Shown piece after piece: positions 34,459-46,115 of a DNA stretch of 64,000 nucleotides (the stretch's first letter is position 1; each line of letters opens with the position of its first letter). Origin of the DNA: Boesenbergia rotunda (lineage: Eukaryota; Streptophyta; Magnoliopsida; Zingiberales; Zingiberaceae); NCBI GenBank assembly GCA_024364735.1, contig JAGFNQ010006428.1, forward strand, positions 1-64,000, in the 5' to 3' direction. The notes under the pieces were generated by a model. It made no database searches. It saw only the letters and a program-made list of their open reading frames with translations, and was not told the origin of the DNA. The position numbers and the translations under genes are program-made.

Positions 34459-35369
34459 TGTTAGGATTGTTTCGTACGCTAGAGGGGGGGTGAATACACT
34501 TTTTCAGATCATTTGATCTCTACAAAACTGTTAGCGCAGTGGAAATAATATGCAAAGACAATAACAATGCTAACAATACCAGATTTAGTTGGTATCCACC
34601 CCGGTCGGGTGACTAATCCAATAATCCTTCGGCGGATCAAACCCCGGATAACCTCCGGCTATCACGTGTCGCTCCTTGTGGGTGGAGAAACCTCACCACA
34701 ACACCAAACAAAGCTCTGGACACGAAGACCACTAACTTGCCCTTGACCAAGACAAGTTTCGTCAAGAAACTCAGCCACCACGACGTCCTCTTTAAATAGG
34801 ACTCGGGGCTGATTTCTCGCTACCAGTCGACTGCCCCCAGGGCAGTCGACTGGTGCCAGCCAAATTCGACGGTTGACACCCCCAACGTTCGAATTTGCCA
34901 GCTCACCAGCCACCTACCAGTCCAGGGTAGTCGACTGGTCCCTAGCTGAATCCCTTCCCGAGTACATTCACACAGCACTCGACCCTCACGACTCGACTGA
35001 CTCCTCATCCGCAGCCTCGACTGTTGCCTTCGCGCCCTCTTCATCTTTGTCCCTCGTCCCTCGGATGTGCACGCAAGCCTCCAGCTTGCATCCATGCCAC
35101 CCTTCACGTACGCCTCGAAGTCTGCGCCCATCAGCTCATCGTCCCTGCACTCCATGGTCCCTCAGATGCGCACGCCAGCCTCCAGCTGACCTCCATGCCA
35201 TCCTTCACCGTACTGAGGCCATCCAGTCAGGTCCATATGCGTAACCTGTACAACCTGCACACTCAACATACACATATAAGAATACAAGGGAAAACCTAAC
35301 TTAAACCCTTTGCCCAAACATCAAAACCTATGGTCACTCCGGACCATCTTAGGGCCGATTGCTCCAACA
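34459..35369 (-). repeat. Element I 5' LTR (911 bp)
   Basis: Very similar to the left copy. One palindrome is intact (34822-34854). The second (34916-34939) has lost about ten bases of its left arm. TATA-like sequence is at 34790-34799 (minus). Confidence 0.92.
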
Positions 35370-36362
35370 TTTATTTCCTTAAATAAGATTTTCATGATAA
35401 TAATATGTGGTTGAATTAAGGGTATCTGTCTCTTAATTTAATAAGATTTGATTTAGAGAAATCAAAGTCTTAAACATATTATTTCCAAAATTGATTATGA
35501 CAATTTAGGAAATTGTTTCCCAAAACAATTCCTTGAATAAAGTGTGAAATTAGAGTTAGGAAATCCAGTTCCTAATTCAATTAATGAGACTTGATAAATT
35601 AAGACACATACATACTTTATTAAGGAAATCGTTAGAACATGACATAATTATATGTCATGAATGTGCTTAAAAGGAAAAAGATGAGACCCAAAACCCCTTA
35701 CAAAATATTAAGGCCAACACCTTCCATTAATATGGTTAGAACTGGAGTTTTGTTTCTCGTTTGGGTTGATGGACACATCCATGCCTGGCTTGAACCTCAA
35801 CATGTTCAAACCATGGAATTAGTTTATGATTAATATAGTTGGAGTCAGAGGTCAATCCTTAGTTTTGGTTGTTGGACACATCCAAGCCTGACTAAACGGT
35901 TGAATGAGCTCCAACCATATTAAAACTATTTCTTGATTAATGGGTCAGCCTTAAGCTTGGAGCATCGATTTGTTGTGCCACAGCCAAGGTCGATGTAAAG
36001 AGAGGTGTAGTTGGGTGCAATGTATATTGTTGCATACTTGTTAATGAGTTAACAACTCAATGATTTATGCAAACATTCAATTAGTTGATAGCATAATGTG
36101 ATAGTTACATATGTATAATATGTAATCGGTATAATTACCTACCTATTCATAGCTAAGAATAACTTGATGGACTCTAGCCATGGTTGTTCTTATCTATGGT
36201 TGGATATCAACCTATTTGGAGATCTTCCTACGATCTCCCGAATTGATAAAAAGGGTTATTCAATTTGAAAAATAAATAGGATATAATTAATGAATATTGA
36301 TGCATTCTTTATCATTCTTCTCACATAAGCTCAATTTGTATTTCTAGGATAATCACTTGATC
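35370..36362 (+). other. Element H leader, second part
   Basis: Continues the leader after element I to the gag ATG. Closely homologous, reversed, to 3410-4400 of A. No supported frame. Confidence 0.85.
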
Positions 36363-37217
36363 ATGTCTTCTCTGAATTTGCGTTCCATTTTGGACACCAA
36401 TAAGCTGACTGGGCCAAACTTCATGGACTGGCTTCGAAATCTGAGAATAGTCCTCATGGCAGAAAAGCTTGCTTATGTCCTTGAAGAACAACTTCCCAAT
36501 CATCCACCAGAAGGTGCAACTCCAGACCAGTTAGTGGCCTATCAGAAACATGTGGTCGATTCTGAACTTGCGAGTTGCATCATGCTGGCCGCTATGGTAC
36601 CTGAGCTACGAAAGCAGCATGAGCATATGGATGCTCATACCATCATCTTCCATCTTCATGAGCTGTTTGACGAGCAGGCAAGATCCGAAAGGTTCGAGGT
36701 CTCCAGACTCCTCTTCACCTCTAAGATGCAGGAAGGCACTTCTGTCTCACAATTTGTGTTGAAGATGTTGGGGGTACATTGAGCGACTAGGCACACTCAG
36801 ATTTGCAATGGATCACGAACTAAGTGTTGACGTAAACTGCATTGTTTTCCCATGAGTTACTCACAATTTGTGATGAACTATCGGATAAACAAGCTGAAGA
36901 CTACCATTCCTGAGTTGCTCAACCTGCTGAAGACTGTAGAGCCTTCTGTAAAGCAGGATCAGAAGACGGTACTGTTAGTTGGTTCCTCAAAGAAAGGCTC
37001 TAAGAGGAAGCCCAAAGAACATAATAAGGGAAAGAAGAAAAAGGCCAAAAAGACTGAAAAGATACCAAAAGGCACTTGCCATCACTGCGGCAAGGAGGGT
37101 CACTGGCGAAGAAAATGCAAGGTTTATCTTGAGTCCTTGAAGAAGAAGGCATCCGATGCCCCATCCTCTTCAGGCATCTTCGTTATTGAATGTTACTCTA
37201 TTTTCTCGTCCACCTAG
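36363..37217 (+). pseudogene. Element H gag
   Basis: Starts MSSLNLRSILDTNKLTGPNF and carries the WLRNLRIVL helix and a lysine-rich basic stretch. The CCHC knuckle CHHCGKEGHWRRKC is near 37078-37120. An extra G near 36773 breaks the frame, and further small losses near 36832 move it again. A TAG at 37215-37217 replaces the Trp codon of A (TNTWVLD). The Gag of A has different lesions, so the two copies decayed independently. Confidence 0.92.
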
Positions 37218-40200
37218 GTACTTGATACTGGGTGTAGCTCACATATATGTAATGACATACAGGGGCTAAGGAATAGAAGAAGACTCGTCAAGGGAGAAGC
37301 GAATTTGCGAGTTAGAAATGGAGCAAAGATTGCTGCTGTTGCCATCGGAACATATTTGCTAAAGCTCCCTACTGGACTTGTCTTAGAATTGGATAATTGT
37401 TATTTTGTTCCTTCGTTAATAAAGAACATTGTATCTATTTCATGCTTGAATGAAAAGGGTTATCATTTAACTTTTAGTAACAATTGCTGTTACATATCTT
37501 TAAATGGTGTTCTTTATGGGACCGGAAATTTATGCAATAGTATCTACACGTTAGATTTATCCGGTGACGTTTTCAATATCGAAGTTAGCAACAAACGTAC
37601 TCGAATAGATAATCAAATAGACTCCTATGTGTGGCATTGTCGTCTTGGCCATGTAAGTAAGAAACACATGACCAAATTACACCGATGTGGAATTCTGGAA
37701 TCATTTGAACCCGATTCATTTGATACATGCGAATCATGCTTAAAATGCAAGATGACCAAATTACCCTTTTCCGGAAAATGTAAACCAGTGGGAGAATTGC
37801 TTGGTCTAATACATACTGATGTATGTGGAGCAATGTCAACTCTTGCACAAGGAGGCTATTGCTACTTCATTACCATTATCGATGATCACTCATGATTCGG
37901 CTATGTGTTCATAATGAAACACAAATCTGAAGCTTTTGAGAAATTCAAAGAGATCAGAAGTGAAGTAGAGAAACAGCTTGGCAAAAGTATTAAGATACTT
38001 CGATCCGATCGGGGTGGTGAATACTTGAGTCAAGAGTTTCAAGATTATCTTAGGGACAATGGGATATTATCTCAATGGACTCCGCCAAATACACCACAGC
38101 ATAATGGTGTATCTGAGAGGCGTAATCGAACCTTGATGGACATGGTTAGATCTATGATGAATCATGCAACTCTTCCAAAATCCTTTTGGGGCTATACACT
38201 TAAGACAGCTGTTTACTTGCTAAACAGAGTCCCGACCAAGGTAGTCTCTACTACTCCATATGAGACGTGGAATAGTAAGAAACCTCACTTAACTCACCTT
38301 AAGATATGGGGTTATCCTGCTTATGTGAAGCGGACTGTATCAGACAAATTGGATGCTAAGTCTGATAAATGTCTATTTATTGGATACCCTAAGGAAACGA
38401 AGGGTTACCAATTCTATCATCCCTTGGAACAAAAGGTGTTTATTTCAAAGCATGCTGTATTTCTGGAAAAGGAATTTCTTTTACAAGAAAACAGTGGGAG
38501 TGGCATTGAACTTGATGAAGTTCAAGAAACTCCAATAGACATTACAGAGACACCTAGTCTAGACCCACAACCAATAACTCATAATGATGAGCTATCAGTT
38601 GAACCTAAAACAACACCACCTCTTCGTAGGTCTGATAGGACACGCAATATTCCAGAGAGATACGGATTTCTCATAAGTGAATCGAACGACGTGTTACTCA
38701 TAAGCGATGACGAACCTATCAGTTATGAAGATGTTCTGAAAAGTTCAGAAAGGGACAAATGGCTTGAAGCCATGAAGTCGGAAATGGATTCCATGTACGA
38801 AAATCAAGTATGGGACTTGGTTAACCCACCTGAAGGGATTAAGCCCATAGGGTGCAAGTGGGTTTTCAAGAAGAAAACCGACATGGAAGGTAATGTTGTT
38901 ACCTTTAAGGCTAGATTAGTGGCAAAAGGATATCGTCAGAAACAAGGAATTGATTATGACGAAACCTATTCGCCAGTAGCTATGCTTAAATCCATTCGGA
39001 TGCTCCTGACCATAGCAGCTCATTATGATTATGAGATATGACAAATGGATGTGAAAATATCTTTCCTTAATGGAAACTTGCTTGAGGATGTATACATGAT
39101 ACAACCTGAAGGTTTCACATCGGTTGATAAAACCAAAGTATGCAAGCTTCGACGATCCATATATGGACTAAAGCAAGCATCCAGGAGCTGGAACATCCGT
39201 TTTGATGAGACAATCAAAGAGTTTGATTTCTCACAAAATCCTGTCAAACTTTGTGTATACAAGAAGGTTAGTGGGAGTGCAGTCGTATTCCTAGTGTTAT
39301 ATGTCGATGACATTTTTCTTATAGGAAACGATATATCAGTCTTACAGTCAGTTAAAATTTGGTTGTCCAAAACTTTCTCCATGAAAGACCTGGGAGAAGC
39401 AACCTATATCCTTTGGATTAGAATCTATAGAAATAAATCAAAACGGTTGCTTGGTCTTTCGCAGTCTACATATATAGACCGAGTGCTAGAAAGGTTTAGC
39501 ATGTCGGAATCCAAGAAAGGTTACCTTCCCATCAGGCATTGGATCAACCTTTCAAAGTCTATGTGTCCGCGCACAGAAGTCGAGAGGATTTGGATGAATA
39601 AGATTCCTTATGCATCCGCGATAGGATCTATCATGTATGCTATGTTATGTACTAGGCCCGATGTATCATATGCTTTGAGCATCACAAGCAGATACCAGTC
39701 TGATCTAGGAATGGATCATTGGGTGACTGTCAAGACAATTCTCAAGTACTTAAGAAGAACTAAGGATGTGTTCCTAATATATGGTGAAGGTGATATGATA
39801 ATACGTGGATATACAGATGCCAGTTTCCAGATAGATAAGGATGATTCCAAATTTCAGTTCGGATACGTATTTATTTTGAATGGAGGCGAGTAAGCTGGAA
39901 AAGTTCCAAGCAAGACACCGTAGCGGATTCTACCACGGAAGCGGAATATATTGCAGCTTCGGAAGCAGCAAAGGAAGCAGTCTGGATCATGAAGTTTGTC
40001 TCAGAACATGGTGTGGTTCCAACCATTGACGAAGCAATACCGGTTTACTGCGACAACAATGGAGCTATTGGACTAGCAAAGGAACCAAGGTCTCATCAGC
40101 GATCTAAACATGTGCTTCGCCGCTATCATCTAATCAGAGAGATTATAAGTAGGAATGATATACAAATTGAGAAAATTCCCACTGAAAGGAATTTAGCGGA

Positions 40201-40285
40201 TCCTTTAACTAAGACCTTGCCTCAAAGTAAGTTTGAGGGTCATGTTAGAGCCTGTGGTATTGGGTACCGTAGCGATTGCCATTAG
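37218..40285 (+). pseudogene. Element H pol: protease, integrase, reverse transcriptase, RNase H
   Basis: One frame with three stops and one shift. The protease motif VLDTGCSSH is at the start. GAG-preintegrase (WHCRLGHVSKKHM) is near 37630. The integrase core (HTDVCGA, SDRGGEY, NGVSERRNR) is at about 37810-38160. RT has GCKWVFKKK near 38850 and YVDD at 39300-39311. RNase H has TTEAEYIAASEAAKEA near 39930, YCDNNGAIGLAKEPRS near 40045 and ends at 40285. Stops: TGA 37893-37895 (Arg in A) and TGA 39039-39041 (Trp in A). A base lost near 39890 shifts the RNase H frame. It is the most complete pol in the window. Confidence 0.93.
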
Positions 40286-40299
40286 GCCAAGTGGGAGTT
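40286..40299 (+). other. Element H polypurine tract
   Basis: GGCCAAGTGGGAGTTT region; AAGTGGGAG immediately precedes the 3' LTR, the usual form in Tork-like copia elements. Confidence 0.8.
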
Positions 40300-41931
40300 T
40301 GTTAGTGACATGAGAGAAGTGTCCTAAGGCAATCGCCTTATGATTACAATCATTTATTTTTAATAAATGAATATTCACTATTTGAGTATACATGATTATT
40401 TGATTAAGATCTTAAGCTCATTTACTGAATGTCCGCAATACAATTCACAGCTGAGAGAATTTGTGATGAATTCACAACTAGTGATTATCTCTACATGTGC
40501 AATTGTGAAGTATTGAAATTGTCCCTAGTTGATGAATTGATAAATATGGACAATATCAATTCTGTTGAGACTAGCATGGGTTATTCTCTAATCAGCTGAT
40601 TCTCAATGGCTGGTGACATGGAGATGTCCGGAGATAAACATGAATGTTAGTTAAGGGAACTAGTTCATTGGAGTGACTGGCTGTAAAACTTCATATGGTA
40701 GTCTACATATAGATATGTCAGTGAAGTTCTTACTGCAGCTTAAGTGCGATCTTCCTTTGACTTGCGGTGTTCAAGTCATCTTGGTCATGGAGACTTATAC
40801 TTTAACATCTTAAGCAAGCATCTCCAAGGAGGTGTGGACCCAGGATGATTGGGTATAGGCCGAAGTGGCCGAAGATGTTTGAACAACCTACAAAGGATTC
40901 ACCACTCCTTGCGAGGAGATGTATACCCGAGGCCTATCGTCGGATTGTTACTCGAAGCCTCTGGCAAGAGCATGACATGTTCAGAGTATGAATCTCTTAA
41001 ATACATGAGTGTAATTAGAATCCATAGGACGAGGAAACGTTACTTGGGCTAGGTGTGATGTAGTCAGCCTAGTGGGGACTGACACACATAGACCATGTCC
41101 TGAACCAAGTGGGTATAAGATGGTGAAGGGAATGGGGCACGATTCATTATAGCTGCTGAAGGGTTTTAGAATCATTTCTGAGGTCAACCGTTGATCTTTC
41201 AATTAATTGGGGATCATGATGTACTACTAGGTGTCACTCATGATCGTTCTATAATTAATTAGTTAATTATGGACAGCCAACATAAATTGAAAGACTATTT
41301 GGTCATACGCATAACGAGTAATTCGAAGGATTTAAAACGAGTTGAGAATTAGATTCTCCAATATAGATAGACTATGTTTGGTAAGACCAAACTATAGTCA
41401 AAACTGAATTTATTTCAGACGCATCGGTAGCATAGAATGGCTAAGTCATTTAAAGACTTAATGGGTGAATTAAATAAGTTTAATTCATTAAGGGATTTGA
41501 TCCAATTGGGGTTAGATGGGCCGGCCAAGGAGGTGGCCTCCTCTCTTCTTGTCATGGCCGGCCACCACCATAAGAGGATAAGGCTATTTTGGTTTGTTTT
41601 ATAAAATAGACCAAAGGTTGGTTTATTTTATATAAGATTATATAAATTTTATATATATAAATTTTTATATAATGAACCATGAGTTGGTTTGTTTAATAAA
41701 ATTTATATAATGAACCAATGGTTGGTTTGTTTATAAATTTTTATATAATGAACCAATGGTTGGTTTGTTTATAAATTTTATATAATCATGCCAAAAGAAA
41801 GAGAGCCTTGATTATGGATTGATTGAGAAATTATTCCATAATCAAGAAGAAGAAGCTTGATCATGAGAGCCTTAATTATGGATTGATTGAGAAATTATTC
41901 CATAATCAAGGAGAGGTTTGCTTGGGAATTA
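40300..41931 (+). repeat. Element H 3' LTR, first part
   Basis: Corresponds to 26641-28273 of the 5' LTR with few differences, including both hairpins and the AACCA units. It stops at GGGAATTAA where J begins. About 69 bp (equivalent to 28274-28342, including the TATA box) is missing before the LTR resumes at 53570. Confidence 0.92.
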
Positions 41932-44511
41932 AATGATTAGAACATGGTAGGTTCACAAGTATTTCAACTCAACATATAAGACTAATCCAAGTGAAATCTC
42001 TAATATTCAAAAGTACTAATTCTAATCACTAGCATTCATTATCAAGGGAACATTAACAAAAGCATAATAATGTAGATATAGAAATCTTTCTTCCCGAGCC
42101 ACCACCCCACACATCTTCAGCCTCCTGCCTCTTCCTTTAGTTTAAGTGTTCCTTACCCTTATCTGCAGCATAAGACAACACATAAACTAGTAAGCACAAA
42201 TGCTTAGTAAGGATCCTGTCCTACTCGCAAAATCCATACGAAAGAATACAACATGTACGCATAATAAATCATAAGCATGAGTTCATCAAAGCATACTAAA
42301 CATCAAGTTTCTAAGCATGCAGTATAAAGTACCTTAAGCATACCCTTCACATATAATAAATGTTTTCAATAAATGTTTTCAAAACAATTCCATAATGGTA
42401 TTACTTAAAAATACATCCATATCATATTGGGCTCGGTTGTGTACCACATATCGCGGGTTACCTATTGCGCGTTCCCTAATGAATTGGGGTAGCGAGCCAT
42501 AAACCAATTAGAGCAGGACCCTTCCGTCCTACCAGAGCCATGACCTTACGTTAACATGCACCCCGGATTTGTTTAACGACCCCCTTCCGAGTCGGGTACA
42601 CAACTCTCAAAGTAAAATACTTATCATGCTTTTACATATATGCTAAGGAGTACTCCAAATCCACTCTTAAGGGTCACACCACTCTTCAAGGGTGCTCATG
42701 ATCTCATAGGGACACACCACACAACATAAGGGGTGCTCTTGATCCCATACTTAGTAGAGTATCCTTTCAAGCATTTTAACATACATATCACATGCAATTT
42801 CATAAGGGTGCCCCATGGGCTATAAGGCATGCTCATACATACATCATATTTCAACCACTTAGCATACTTATATATGACAAAATTGGTCACATCAATCATA
42901 TTCATATCATAACATGCTTCATGGTTTAATTTAACCCTTCCTAACCCTAAACCTAGGGTTTGGCCGAAAATCAAAGGTAGGGTAGCTTAGATTTTTGACA
43001 TCAACCATCCCATACAAGCATCACATATATATACATCATGTATCATACTAAGCATAGCATACATCATGGAGTAATCAACCTTCACAACCCTAATGCTCAT
43101 GCCTTGGCCGAATATCACCTGCTATGGACATTAAGATCTCCAATCAAGCATTCCATTTAAATATCACATGCATATACTTATCATCTTACTAACATAATCA
43201 TGTCTCGTAGGGTAATTTGACCTTCACAATCCCTAATGTTCATGCCTTGGCCGAATATCACATGCTAGGGAACCTTAAGATTTCCATCAAGCATTTCATT
43301 TAGACATCACCTGCATATACATATCATCTTACTAAACATAATCATGTCTCGTAGGGTAGTTTAACCTTCACATACATATCATGCAACATATTAAGCCTAG
43401 AATACATCCTAGGATAATCATGTACCCTAAACCCTAATTTTTCTAGGGTTGGCCGAAAGTCAAGGTTAGGGGAACTAGGGTTCTTGAACTTGGGTTTCAC
43501 ACAAACATTTACACAAACACTTTGTCTACACTACTAAACATGGATACATCATAGGAAATCATACAACCCTAAACCCTCTTTGCTTCATGATTTGGCCGAA
43601 ACCTTATAGGGGGTTCAACCCTAATTTTTGTCATCACAACATGTAGGGAAAACAACATATAAGTATACCCTAAATTCCAAGGGGTCTTCCTATGCAACAA
43701 GGAGTAACCAAGGCCTCCTCTTTGAGGTTGGCCGAAACCTATACAAGGGCAAAACCCTAAAATTTTGTTCATAACATCATGAAGGAAACAACATATATAT
43801 ATACCCTAAGTTCCAAGGGTCTACTCATGTAACAAGAAGTAACCAAGGCCTCCTCTAAGGGGGTGGCCGAAACTCACTAAAGGGAAACAATCCCCATTTT
43901 TCGAAAACTACAAGGAGAAGAACTCATACAATAACCATTACACTGCAGGCGAGGGGATACTTACATCCTTTCGCTTGAATTTCCCTTAGGGTACCCTTGG
44001 TTGAAGTTAGAGTGAGAGTTTCCTTACTAGCACTTCACTAGAACCTTTTGCCCTTGTAGAGGGCAAGATCCTTGGATGAGATCTTCTTCCTTCCAAATTC
44101 CCTAGGGTTAGAACCCTAGGGTGAAATTTCGAAACTTGAAAAGGGGAGAAGAGGATGAATTTTCGGTGGGGAGAGTGAGGAAGAAGAAGAGAGGAAGTTA
44201 TTCCAACCTCTTCATCTCTTATTTATACTTTTCTCATGAAGAGACATGTCTCTTCACTTCCCTAGCTTTAACAAGCATGTTTCTTATTCTCTCAACATGA
44301 AATATTGCTTGGTTCGTTGGTTATGACATGATTAGTGCAACTAGGAGGTTCAAGGTTCAATCCTTGCTTCCTCCTTTCTACATTTTCTTTTTATTACATT
44401 TTGCACTAATCCATATCAAAGCCCATTAAACCAAGCCCATCATAACATTTAATAATAATAATGTTTCATGAATTCATAATATTTCATATGGGAAAATTTT
44501 GGGGTGTTACA
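41932..44511 (-). repeat. Element J 3' LTR, lacking its terminal 195 bp
   Basis: Matches 50990-53569 with few differences. The outer part equivalent to 50795-50989 is absent. The minus-strand start is TGTAACACCCC. A purine tract (minus AAGGTATGGAGGAT) is at 44512-44526. TATA-like TATAAATAAG (minus) is at 44218-44227. Small frames at 42696-42974 and 43569-43772 occur in both LTRs and are not genes. Confidence 0.93.
44343..44375. repeat. Double hairpin resembling a tRNA T-arm in J LTR
   Basis: AGGAGG (44343-44348) pairs with CCTCCT (44370-44375). Inside, CAAGG pairs with CCTTG around TTCAAT, giving a B-box-like GGTTCAATCC at 44354-44363. The copy in the other LTR is at 53402-53434. Confidence 0.75.
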
Positions 44512-44546
44512 ATCCTCCATACCTTATAAAAAGTTCGTCCTGAACT

Positions 44547-46115
44547 TTAAACTAATTCCGGATACTTTAATCGTATTGCCTCCTCTCGTTCCCATGTGGC
44601 TTCTTCGAATTGTTCGTTCCGCCACAGAACTTTTACTAAGGGTACTTCCTTGTTTCTTAGCTTTTTGACTTCCCGATCTAGGATCTGAATAGGTCGGCGT
44701 TCGAAACTTAGGTTCTCTTGGTCTTGTACTGGTTGGGGCTCTATCATCTGATTCACATTAGAGGTACATTTCCTGAGCATTGATACATGGAAGACATTGT
44801 GGATAGCCGACATTTCTGGCGGTAACTCCAGTTCGTAGGCCACTTTGCCTACCCGTCTCAGAATCTGATACGGTCCCACATATCTCGGACTCAGCTTCCC
44901 TTTCTTCCCGAATCTCATTACCCCATTCATAGGGGCCACTTTCAGGAATACTGAATCCCCAACCTCAAACTCTAATGGTCTGCGTCGCTTGTCAGCGTAG
45001 CTTTTCTGCCGACTCTGAGCAGTCTCTATCCTCTGGCGGATATTCTTTATAGCCTGAGTGGTTTCATCTATGATATCAGTCTGGAGTCCTATCTCCTTCT
45101 TTTCACCACTCTCAAGCCAGCATATAGGAGATCTGCATTTCCTTCCGTATAGTGCTTCATACGGTGCCATCCCGATAGTAGCCTGATAACTGTTGTTATA
45201 AGCAAACTCTGCCAGGCTCAGGTATCGACACCAGCTTCCCTTGAAGTCCAAGGCACAAGCTCGTAACATTTCCTCTAATATCTGGTTTACTCTTTCAGTC
45301 TACCCGTCAGTCTGGGGGTGAAAGGCAGTATTGAATTTCAGCTTCATGCCAAGAGCCTTCTGCACGTGTCCCCAAAAATCTGAAGTAAATCGACCATCCC
45401 GATCAGAGATGATGGTCTTGGGAACCCCGTGTAGTCGGACAATTTCCTTGACGTATAGTTGAGCCAGCTGCTCCACTGAATAGGTCATCCTGATAGCCAG
45501 AAAATGGGCAGACTTGGTGAGTCTGTCCACAATAACCCACATACCATCATATCCATTCGTCGTTCTAGGCAACCCATAGATGAAATCCATGGAGATGTCT
45601 TCCCATTTCCACTCGGGGATAGACAGAGGTTGCAAAACCCCTCCAGGCCTCTGGTGTTCTGCTTTGACCCTCTGGCAGGTCAAACACATACTGATATAGT
45701 GGGCTACATCTCGCATCATATCGGACCACCAAAACTTGCTCTTCAGATCTTGATAAATTTTGGTAGACCCAGGATGCATCGCATAAGGCGTCCCGTGAGC
45801 TTCCTCTAGGATTCTTGTTCGTAAGTCGGAGTCGTCGGGTACACATAATCGGTCCCGAAGATACAAAACTTCGCTGTCCGAGATCCGAAATCCATCGTCC
45901 TTGCCTTCGAGAACCCCTTGCTTGATTCTCTGAAGACTCGGATCATGATTCTACTTTTCCAGAATATCGCCGAACAATGTCGGCGCAATGATCAGGGTGG
46001 ACAGCTGTCCTGGTATGATTTCAATCCCGTAATTCATAATTTCTTCCCCTAAGGGTTGTGACAGAGTTGCTAAAGACATCAAAGTAGCACATGATTTTCT
46101 ACTGAGGGCATCGGC
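44547..46115 (-). pseudogene. Element J integrase with chromodomain-like end, and RNase H-integrase linker
   Basis: Reads leftward from the K insertion. Linker with a TAG near 45952; zinc-binding HHCC region (HPGSTKIYQDL...CLTCQRVKAEHQRPGG, about 45640-45780); core with MDFIYGLPR, IISDRDGRF and HPQTDG. A TAG near 45300-45302 falls directly after TDG where homologues have Gln, and the same frame continues with ERVNQ. The C-terminal part has YVGPYQILRRVG, HNVFHVSMLRK and a final VKVLWRNEQFEEATWERE. That last segment is the position of the chromodomain of Tekay chromoviruses, which directs insertion to particular chromatin (family knowledge). Confidence 0.92.

Larger units (their letters stand above)
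29706..35369 (-). mobile_element. Element I: complete gag-only non-autonomous retrotransposon, relative of B
   Basis: 5.66 kb on the minus strand with LTRs of 920 and 911 bp and the duplication TTTAT (29701-29705; 35370-35374). It has a primer site with one change, a gag with two CCHC knuckles and a coiled-coil tail, 2 kb of non-coding DNA and a polypurine tract. No pol. Its LTR begins TGTTGGAGCAATC and then follows B's LTR closely (GGTCCGGAGTGACCA, GGGCAAAGGGTTTAA). It inserted in the leader of H. Confidence 0.93.

Noticed and set aside
42696..43772. Small minus-strand frames in J's LTR (copies at 51754-52032 and 52628-52831)
   Set aside because: They fall in LTR DNA, lack domains, and exist in both LTRs only because the LTRs are duplicates.
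44343..44375. tRNA gene in J's LTR
   Set aside because: Only a T-arm-like hairpin with a six-base loop; no acceptor, D-arm or anticodon structure could be found.
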